A stretch of 6,856 bases of DNA, from positions 1-6,856 of the forward strand of contig CAJWMX010000156.1 in the NCBI GenBank assembly GCA_913043805.1. Reading direction: 5' to 3'. Source of the DNA: an uncultured Acidobacteriota bacterium (GTDB lineage: Bacteria > Acidobacteriota > Vicinamibacteria > Vicinamibacterales > UBA8438). The position numbers and the translations under genes were made by a program. A model generated the notes under the pieces. The model saw only the letters and a program-made list of their open reading frames with translations. It was not told the DNA's origin and did not search any database. This document shows positions 1 through 4,470 of this stretch, one piece after another; position 1 is the stretch's first letter; each line of letters begins with the position of its first letter.

Positions 1-628
1 CCGCGTCGCCGACGAGCCCTTTCGTCTCGGCGGTCAGCGGCGCGGCCAGCACCAGCCAGTCGGCGGCGCCCACCAGCGCGCCCAGCGCGTCGGAAGGATG
101 CACGGCGTCGAAGGGAGACGCGGCTCGTCCGCGCCGCGAGACGCCGATCACCGAGCAGCCGAGTGCCCGGAACCGCTCCGCGATGGCCTTGCCCACCGTC
201 CCTGTCCCCACCACGACGGCGTTGCTACCGACCAGGCTGCCCGGACGTTGAGGCGACCATCGTCGGCCGCGCTGCTCGCGTCGAAAGTCGTCGAGTCGTT
301 GGGCGTGCGCCAACGCGTGTGCCAGGCAATACTCCGCGATCCGGTCGCCGAGACGTCCCGGCGAGCGGGTCAGCTGTACGCGCGGTGGCCACCCCGCGGC
401 GATCAGTGCGTCGACTCCCGCGCCGGTCGAGTGTACCCACCGGATGGACGAGGCGGAGAGATCGACACCCGCGGCGAAGCCGACCAGGGCGTCCGCCCAC
501 GCCAGGTCCTCGATGGTGATCTCGCCCGGAGCGCGCACGCGCAGGCCGAGCGCTGGACGACGGCGCTGTACGAGCTCGGCCCACGCGTTGCCGTCGCGGT
601 CGCACACGAGGACGTGGTTCGTCGACAT
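1..628 (-). CDS. D-2-hydroxyacid dehydrogenase, NAD(P)-binding family (partial, 3' end off the window)
   Basis: The first 209 codons are visible, reading leftward from ATG at 628. The N-terminal part resembles the substrate-binding lobe of D-isomer 2-hydroxyacid dehydrogenases, with a WVHSTGAGVD stretch near residues 64–73. A Rossmann domain follows with the nucleotide loop GTGTVG at 141–146 and a basic SRRGR turn at 164–168. A basic turn at this point often favours NADPH over NADH; that is family knowledge, not proof. The last visible part (WLVLAAPLTAETKGLVG) is the usual end of the Rossmann core. The catalytic Arg, Glu and His of the family lie beyond the left edge, so activity cannot be judged and the exact substrate is unknown. 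The start lies 12 nt after the glycosylase stop, with no strong ribosome site visible, which suggests it is the last seen member of the arsR-led operon. Confidence 0.88.
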   Translation of the reverse strand, partial: MSTNHVLVCDRDGNAWAELVQRRRPALGLRVRAPGEITIEDLAWADALVGFAAGVDLSASSIRWVHSTGAGVDALIAAGWPPRVQLTRSPGRLGDRIAEYCLAHALAHAQRLDDFRREQRGRRWSPQRPGSLVGSNAVVVGTGTVGKAIAERFRALGCSVIGVSRRGRAASPFDAVHPSDALGALVGAADWLVLAAPLTAETKGLVGDA

Positions 629-640
629 GGGTCGGCCCGC

Positions 641-1297
641 TTAATCGCAGCCGGTGCGACGACGGGTGGACAGGTAGTGGTGCCACAGGATCCGGGCGGC
701 GACGGCGCGCCAGGGGTGCCAGCGCCGCGCGACCCGGCGCAGCCGCTCCCGGTTCGGGCGCGTCCTGAGCCGCAGGACCTCTTGCGCCGCGGTCTCCAGC
801 GCGAGGTCGCCGTCCGGCCAGACGTCGGGCCGACCGAGGGCCATGAGCAGGTAGATGTCGGCCGTCCACTTCCCGATGCCTCGCACCGCCATCAGCGCCT
901 CGCGGACGTCGTCGTCCGCCAGTTGGCCGAGCCGTCGCAGGTCGATCGTGCCCTCCTGGACCTGCCTCGCCAGGCCGATTGAGTAGGACGCCTTCTGCCT
1001 GGTCACGCCCGCACGACGCACGTTGGCTTCCGATACCGAGGCGAGCCGTTCGGGCGTGATCTCGCCCAGGGCGTTCTCCATCCGGTCGTAGGTGGCCCGG
1101 GCGGAGGCGAGCGAGACCTGCTGTTCGAGGATGATCCGGACCAGCGCGGCGAACCCGGGTCTTCGACCCCAGAGCGGCGGCGGACCATACCGATCGACGA
1201 CGCTGGCCAGCGCGTCGTCGCTCCCCGTCACTGCCGCGACGCCCTCGAGCAGTGTCGTCCTCGTCAGTCGTCGAGGTGCGTTTGGAGTGGGGCTCAT
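641..1297 (-). CDS. DNA-3-methyladenine glycosylase, AlkA-like HhH-GPD family
   Basis: A 218-residue base-excision repair glycosylase that would remove alkylated purines from DNA by cleaving the N-glycosidic bond. Visible marks are LEQQVSLASAR (57–67), a helix-hairpin-helix with VRGIGKWTADIYLL (about 138–151), and the downstream catalytic aspartate in WPDGDLAL (Asp164 by position after the hairpin). This matches the catalytic core of AlkA; the N-terminal extra domain of E. coli AlkA is short or absent, as in many compact homologues. The ATG at 1297 overlaps the upstream DUF3291 stop as ATGA, so the two are probably translationally coupled. The same frame stays open upstream to 1441, but that part is low-complexity, Arg/Gly/Pro-rich and lies over the DUF3291 gene, so the shorter start is preferred. 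It belongs to the run led by arsR, an uncommon place for this enzyme. Confidence 0.92.
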   Translation of the reverse strand: MSPTPNAPRRLTRTTLLEGVAAVTGSDDALASVVDRYGPPPLWGRRPGFAALVRIILEQQVSLASARATYDRMENALGEITPERLASVSEANVRRAGVTRQKASYSIGLARQVQEGTIDLRRLGQLADDDVREALMAVRGIGKWTADIYLLMALGRPDVWPDGDLALETAAQEVLRLRTRPNRERLRRVARRWHPWRAVAARILWHHYLSTRRRTGCD

Positions 1298-1758
1298 CTC
1301 GGCGTGGCGCCCGGCTGCCCCGGGGGCGGAAATGGCTTCGCGAAGGTGAAGGCGTCCGGGGTGGCGCCCCGGTCCGCCAGTATGTCCAGGCGTTGCTTTT
1401 CTTCGATGGGGTCGGGCCGGTGTCCAGCCTCGACCCACCACAGGACGCTATGCGGTGCGTCGATCGAGCGGAACCAGCGTTCACGGTCGAGCAGCGGTTC
1501 GCGGTGTGTGCCCCGATAGACGAAGTCGCGGAGCGCCTCGACGTTCTCCCACATCGACACATTGATCAGCATCGCCGGGTCGTCGTACACCTCCCGCGCC
1601 ACCCGTTCTGGGTCGGGGATGTCGAGTCGCCACACGAACCCCGGCGCGGCATCCGCCGCCGCGTTGACGGCCGCGATCTGGGCGACGAACCCGGTCATCC
1701 GCGGGTCGTCGAGCGGCGCTCGCGCATAAGCGATGTTCATCTGGGCCAGCTGATACAT
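1294..1758 (-). CDS. DUF3291 family protein (predicted dimeric alpha/beta-barrel)
   Basis: A 154-residue soluble protein. The opening YQLAQMNIAYARAPLDDPRM, the central PGFVWRL, the INVSMWENVEALRDFVY segment (about 65–81) and the SVLWWVEAGHRP stretch (about 104–115) are the characteristic pattern of DUF3291, a family related to small antibiotic-monooxygenase-like ferredoxin-fold proteins. Its reaction is not known, and I do not assign one. The ATG at 1758 was chosen because homologous sequence begins exactly there. A GAGGA ribosome site lies 5 nt upstream and overlaps the arsR stop codon, and the gap to arsR is only 8 nt. The open frame upstream to 1944 is antisense-like filler across arsR. 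The 3' end overlaps the glycosylase start by 4 nt. Position in the operon suggests co-expression with arsR, but a role in arsenic handling is inference. Confidence 0.9.
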   Translation of the reverse strand: MYQLAQMNIAYARAPLDDPRMTGFVAQIAAVNAAADAAPGFVWRLDIPDPERVAREVYDDPAMLINVSMWENVEALRDFVYRGTHREPLLDRERWFRSIDAPHSVLWWVEAGHRPDPIEEKQRLDILADRGATPDAFTFAKPFPPPGQPGATPR

Positions 1759-1766
1759 CCGTGTCC

Positions 1767-2156
1767 TCAACAGCAGGTCAGCCGAGGGGCCGACTCGTTC
1801 GCCGGGAGGTCTCGGCCGGTCGTGCAGCAGAGCCGCTCGCGGTCGGTCCGAGTCGTCGGCAGGTGGCTCAGGGCGTGAGTCGCGGCCCCCAGGACCGACT
1901 CGAGCACCCCGTCTTCGGGAGCGACGAGGCGGTAGTGTACCCACTGACCCTCCCGCCGGTCGGCCACTAGCCCGGCGCGCTTGAGATAGGCTAGATGTCG
2001 CGAGGCCGTCGGCTGAGGAATCTGCAGGCTTTCGTGAATCTCACAGACGCAGACCTCGCCGGCCGACAGCAAGCCCAGTATTCGCAAACGGGTCTGGTCG
2101 GCCAGGGCCTTGAACATCGCCTCCATCGACGAAAGCTGGCTCATCGTCTGTTTCAT
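1767..2156 (-). CDS. arsR: ArsR-family arsenic-responsive transcriptional repressor
   Basis: A 129-residue winged-helix repressor of the ArsR/SmtB family. MFKALADQTRLRILGLL (14–30) is the family signature. The metal-sensing motif GEVCVCEI carries Cys36 and Cys38, the position of the arsenite-binding cysteines of classical ArsR. IPQPTASRHLAYLKRAGLV (46–64) is the recognition helix, and GQWVHYRL (70–77) is the wing. Two further Cys pairs lie in the C-terminal tail (110–111 and 128–129) and might add an arsenite ligand. The gene diverges from arsM–arsC across a region with two inverted operator-like boxes and lies first in a leftward four-gene run. ATG at 2156 was chosen because a TATAAT at 2163–2168 on this strand ends 6 nt before it, fitting a leaderless mRNA. 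Starts at 2144, 2126 or 2117 are possible alternatives. The open frame beyond 2156 crosses the operator region and arsM and is not real. Confidence 0.95.
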   Translation of the reverse strand: MKQTMSQLSSMEAMFKALADQTRLRILGLLSAGEVCVCEIHESLQIPQPTASRHLAYLKRAGLVADRREGQWVHYRLVAPEDGVLESVLGAATHALSHLPTTRTDRERLCCTTGRDLPANESAPRLTCC

Positions 2157-2162
2157 GGGGAC

Positions 2163-2168
2163 ATTATA
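2163..2168 (-). promoter_or_regulatory. -10 element of arsR, predicting a leaderless transcript
   Basis: On the minus strand this is a perfect TATAAT. Six bases (GTCCCC) separate it from the arsR ATG, placing the expected transcription start on the A of the start codon. There is no Shine-Dalgarno sequence before the ATG, which agrees with a leaderless mRNA. No good -35 is visible; the best match at 18-nt spacing (TGCCCA, 2187–2192) agrees at only three positions. Confidence 0.55.
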
Positions 2169-2185
2169 TTCGCATTGACAAATAT
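2166..2185 (-). promoter_or_regulatory. Putative ArsR operator, box 1 (arsR-proximal)
   Basis: Read on the minus strand this is ATATTTGTCAATGCGAATAT, an interrupted dyad (ATATT, 10 nt, AATAT). It matches box 2 at 16 of 20 positions and abuts and overlaps the arsR -10 element, so a bound repressor would block arsR transcription. AT-rich imperfect dyads are the usual form of ArsR/SmtB sites. Binding itself is inferred. Confidence 0.65.
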
Positions 2186-2186
2186 A

Positions 2187-2215
2187 TGGGCACGCGCATG
2201 TGTTTCGGATATATT
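2187..2215 (+). promoter_or_regulatory. Possible arsM promoter (-35 TGGGCA, -10 TATATT)
   Basis: TGGGCA (2187–2192) and TATATT (2210–2215) are separated by 17 nt and would start transcription near 2222, about 40 nt before the arsM ATG. The -35 matches the consensus at four of six positions. The -10 overlaps operator box 2. A consensus TTGACA at 2175–2180 has no -10 at a usable distance. Confidence 0.35.
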
Positions 2216-2230
2216 TGGATAGGCGAATAT
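2211..2230 (+). promoter_or_regulatory. Putative ArsR operator, box 2 (arsM-proximal)
   Basis: ATATTTGGATAGGCGAATAT, with the same ATATT–10 nt–AATAT dyad as box 1 and in the opposite orientation. The two boxes are centred 45 bp apart, about four helical turns, around a common axis at 2198. The box overlaps the likely arsM -10 and start site, so the same repressor could silence both directions. Confidence 0.65.
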
Positions 2231-2262
2231 ACAAGTGGTTGCACTGAGAAGGAGCGCAAGGC

Positions 2263-2436
2263 ATGACTGACGCAACACCGATCACCGAAGAGGTGCGACG
2301 CAAGTATGGAGAGATCGCGACCGGGGCACCGACTCGTGCTGTGGACCTGCCGCCTGCGGATGCGGCGATTAATATCCGATCACCGGTGGCCTCTATGCCG
2401 GCGAGGAACTCGGCTCGCTGCCGGCTGAGGCTGTGA
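2263..2436 (+). pseudogene. arsM: Displaced 5' part of arsM (1-base deletion plus in-frame TAA)
   Basis: ATG at 2263 has a good ribosome site (GGAG at 2251–2254, 8 nt away) and opens with EEVRRKYGEIATG, the normal ArsM N-terminus. The frame then leaves the family sequence and ends at TGA 2434–2436. The expected continuation is in the next frame from 2331: DSCCGPAACGCGD, then TAA at 2370–2372, then YPITGGLYAGEELGSLPAEAV, which runs into the intact body. One extra G in the run at 2323–2326 would join the first two parts, giving IATGGTDSCCGP; the TAA would still interrupt. The lost segment carries the Cys-Cys and CGC cysteines that bind arsenite in many ArsM proteins. The pattern is either a true inactivation or sequence/assembly error. 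The 57-codon product as written has no recognisable function. Confidence 0.75.
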
Positions 2437-3083
2437 CCGCGTCGCTGGGATGCGGCAATCCCACGGCGCTTGCCGAGCTGCGGCCCGGCGAGGTCGTGCT
2501 CGACCTCGGATCGGGTGGAGGCATCGACGTGCTGCTCTCCGCGCGGCGGGTCGGGCCTGACGGATTCGCCTACGGCCTCGACATGACCGACGAGATGCTC
2601 GCCCTGGCACGGCAGAATCAGCGACAGGCGGGCGTGAAAAACGTCGAGTTCCTCAAGGGCGGCATCGAGGCGATTCCGCTGCCCGACCACTCGGTCGACG
2701 TCATCATCTCGAACTGTGTGATCAACCTGTCAGCCGACAAGGACCGCGTCTTCGCCGAAGCGCGGCGGGTGCTCAAGCCGGGCGGACGGTTCGCGGTGTC
2801 CGATGTGGTGCGACGCAGGGACGTCCGACCAGAGCTTCAGCGGAGCATCGAGTTGTGGGTCGGCTGCGTCGCTGGAACCCTGGAGGAGCGCGACTACCTG
2901 GCACGGCTGGAGAAGGCCGGCTGCGTCCAGTCGTCGATCGAGCCTACCCGGGTCTATGAGGCGAAGGACGCTGCCCAGTTTCTCGCCGAGGCTGGGTTCG
3001 ACACCGAACAGATCGCCCACGAGGTCGATGGCGCGTTCATGAGCGCCTTCATTCGAGCCGAGACGCCACCGGCGGTATCCTGA
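2433..3083 (+). CDS. arsM: Arsenite S-adenosylmethionine methyltransferase body (ArsM), N-terminus disrupted
   Basis: This encodes the main part of ArsM, which methylates arsenite with SAM in the cytoplasm. From GTG 2433 the 216-residue product has SLGCGNPTAL (4–13, Cys7), the SAM loop DLGSGGGIDVLL (24–35), IISNCVINLS (91–100, Cys95), RVLKPGGRFAVSDVV (112–126) and ELWVGCVAGTLEE (140–152, Cys145). Cys95 and Cys145 match the two catalytic arsenite-binding cysteines of characterised ArsM enzymes, and Cys7 matches a third conserved one. The C-terminal arm is complete. Homologous sequence continues in this frame upstream to 2373, where it meets TAA, so the true gene began at 2263 and is broken. 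GTG 2433 is the first standard start after the stop and overlaps the upstream TGA by 4 nt (GTGA). A GAGG lies only 2 nt before it, too close to be good. Activity of the shortened form is doubtful. arsC follows after 15 nt. Confidence 0.88.
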   Translation: MTASLGCGNPTALAELRPGEVVLDLGSGGGIDVLLSARRVGPDGFAYGLDMTDEMLALARQNQRQAGVKNVEFLKGGIEAIPLPDHSVDVIISNCVINLSADKDRVFAEARRVLKPGGRFAVSDVVRRRDVRPELQRSIELWVGCVAGTLEERDYLARLEKAGCVQSSIEPTRVYEAKDAAQFLAEAGFDTEQIAHEVDGAFMSAFIRAETPPAVS

Positions 3084-3098
3084 GCTCGGAGACCAACC

Positions 3099-3521
3099 AT
3101 GAGTACTTCCTCGGCTAGCGACTCTGTTTCCGGGCTCCTCTTCCTGTGCGTGGCCAACTCGGCGAGGAGTCAGATGGCCGAGGGCCTGGCGCGCGCGCGC
3201 TTCGGCGACCGCGCGCGGGTCCAGAGCGCGGGCTCTCAACCCGCCACCGTGAACCCTTTCGCGGTCGAGGCGCTGGCTGATGTCGGAATCGACATCAGCC
3301 AGCACTCGTCAAAGCACGTTGAAAATATCGATCCAGCGGATGTGGATGTCGTGATCACGCTGTGCGCTGAGGAGGTGTGTCCGGTCTTTCCCGCCCGGGT
3401 ACGGCATCTGGCCTGGCCCCTTCCAGACCCGGCCGGCTCCGGCACGGAAGCGGAGCAGCGCGCACGCTTCCGCCGCACACGCGACGAGATCGCCCGCCGC
3501 CTGGAAGCCCTAGAAATCTAG
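3099..3521 (+). CDS. arsC: Arsenate reductase, thioredoxin-coupled (low-molecular-weight phosphatase fold)
   Basis: A 140-residue cytoplasmic enzyme that reduces arsenate to arsenite. The P-loop CVANSARS gives the nucleophile Cys17 and Arg23 in the C-X5-R pattern at the N-terminus. TLCAEEVC supplies the two relay cysteines Cys89 and Cys94, used to pass the disulfide to thioredoxin. WPLPDPAG (106–113) contains the general-acid aspartate Asp110. The relay cysteines are four residues apart rather than the six of the Staphylococcus pI258 enzyme; this short form is common among relatives with the TLCAEEVC motif. The ribosome site GGAG (3088–3091) is 7 nt before ATG. The gene is 15 nt after arsM and almost surely shares its transcript. 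It is not the glutaredoxin-type ArsC, which lacks this P-loop. Confidence 0.96.
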   Translation: MSTSSASDSVSGLLFLCVANSARSQMAEGLARARFGDRARVQSAGSQPATVNPFAVEALADVGIDISQHSSKHVENIDPADVDVVITLCAEEVCPVFPARVRHLAWPLPDPAGSGTEAEQRARFRRTRDEIARRLEALEI

Positions 3522-3532
3522 CTGGATCGGAA

Positions 3533-3560
3533 CGGTCACCATCTCAGAACTCGGTGACCG
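3533..3560. terminator. Hairpin between convergent arsC and the Cld-like gene
   Basis: CGGTCACC (3533–3540) pairs perfectly with GGTGACCG (3553–3560) across a 12-nt loop. It begins 12 nt after the arsC stop and includes the stop codon of the opposing gene. There is no T-run on either side, so it is not a classical intrinsic terminator; it might pause transcription from both directions or protect 3' ends. Confidence 0.35.
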
Positions 3561-4288
3561 CGCCACTCGGGCCCTTCGATCACGAAACGCCACTCGGGGT
3601 TGCGGCGATCGTCGCGCAGCGACTGGCGCACGAGGTCGAAGGTCGGGAGATGTTCATCCGCGCATTCGAAGTAGGTGATGAAGTCGTACTCATCGGCTCG
3701 CTGATACCCGTCGTGGTTGTGATACAGCCGGCGATAGATCGTGTCGATGCCCCGTTCGGCCGCCTTGGCGTGGCCCGACACGGTGTTGCCGCTCTGGCGG
3801 TCGACGTGGGGATAGAAGTAGCTGTGCCGCTCGAGCATGCTCATACTCCACCAGGCGGCGGTCTTGCTCATGGGGATGATGACGTTACGCGACACGTCGC
3901 CGGTCGTGTGCTCGGCCGCCGCGTACTCGTGCAGGGCGTCGCTGGTATAGCGCGGGGCCTGCACCGCGCCGGCGAGCGCCCGCACCGTCGCCACGCGACC
4001 GAGACGACGCGCCAGCTCGGTTTCGATCTCATCCAGCCGCGGCCGATACTTCGTCGTCACGTGTGCCACGAACGCCGCCGAGAGCAGTCCGTCGTTGTAC
4101 TGCCCGGGTGTTGGGCAGGCCAGGAACTGGATGGTCTCGTTCGAGCGGTTGCTCGGGGTGCCGTTGGCGTGGAACTCGTTGAAGAAACCGCGCGCGATGC
4201 AGCCACCGGCCTCGCGGAGACGCGCCCGACTTCGGGTGTCGTCCTGGGCCAGGGTGACGAAGAGAAACTTCGAGTACACGAGGTTCAC
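3536..4288 (-). CDS. Chlorite dismutase-family haem protein
   Basis: A 250-residue protein whose C-terminal half matches the chlorite dismutase superfamily. VIIPMSKTAAWWSMSMLER (136–154) is the domain-joining helix region, and TIYRRLYHNHDG and YDFITYFECAD (201–211) follow the Cld pattern. His173 and Arg186 are 13 residues apart, the spacing of proximal haem histidine to distal arginine in true chlorite dismutases; HemQ enzymes carry Gln at the second place. This suggests haem b binding and possibly chlorite-to-chloride-and-oxygen chemistry, but many relatives have no known substrate. The N-terminal half (1–130) is only weakly recognisable. There is no secretion signal. The start is uncertain: GTG at 4288 is the first standard start after an in-frame stop at 4328–4330, no ribosome site precedes it, and GTG at 4279 is an alternative. 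It converges on arsC and diverges from the rhomboid gene. Confidence 0.68.
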   Translation of the reverse strand: MNLVYSKFLFVTLAQDDTRSRARLREAGGCIARGFFNEFHANGTPSNRSNETIQFLACPTPGQYNDGLLSAAFVAHVTTKYRPRLDEIETELARRLGRVATVRALAGAVQAPRYTSDALHEYAAAEHTTGDVSRNVIIPMSKTAAWWSMSMLERHSYFYPHVDRQSGNTVSGHAKAAERGIDTIYRRLYHNHDGYQRADEYDFITYFECADEHLPTFDLVRQSLRDDRRNPEWRFVIEGPEWRGHRVLRW

Positions 4289-4434
4289 GCCGAGCGCACT
4301 CGAGCCGTTGCCGTTGCTCTCTCCGCATTATCGGCTGCGCCCTCGGTTCAGCCGCCGTCACGGCGAAGAAAGCAGGCAGGATGCGCAGATGCGTGCAACC
4401 GCTGGAAGGCCCGAACTGACGTAACATTCCAGAC

Positions 4435-4454
4435 CGAGGGCCGGGTGGCCCTCG
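4435..4454 (+). promoter_or_regulatory. GC-rich hairpin upstream of the rhomboid gene start
   Basis: CGAGGGCCGGGTGGCCCTCG forms a perfect 8-bp stem with a 4-nt GGGT loop, ending 16 nt before ATG 4471. No Shine-Dalgarno sequence is visible between it and the start. It could be a 5'-UTR structure tuning translation, or simply a GC-rich palindrome. A possible -10 (TAACAT, 4422–4427) would start RNA near the hairpin, but there is no convincing -35. Confidence 0.4.
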
Positions 4455-4470
4455 AGTCTCCACCCCAGCG

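Noticed and set aside
98..982. 294-codon plus-strand open frame
   Set aside because: It is antisense to the glycosylase and dehydrogenase, which have clear family motifs; this frame has none.
225..1562. 445-codon minus-strand open frame
   Set aside because: Arg/Gly/Pro-rich with no domain pattern, overlapping the clearly real glycosylase, DUF3291 and dehydrogenase genes in other frames; typical of high-GC sequence.
2175..2180. Plus-strand TTGACA as the arsM -35
   Set aside because: No acceptable -10 lies 16–18 nt downstream; the nearest AT-rich hexamer is about 29 nt away.
2370..2372. In-frame stop of arsM as a recoded amino acid
   Set aside because: It is TAA, not TGA or TAG, and a frameshift is also needed upstream, so selenocysteine or pyrrolysine insertion does not explain it.
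2157..2690. N-terminal extension of ArsR to a 307-residue protein
   Set aside because: The extension runs across the operator region and antisense to arsM, and has no family similarity.
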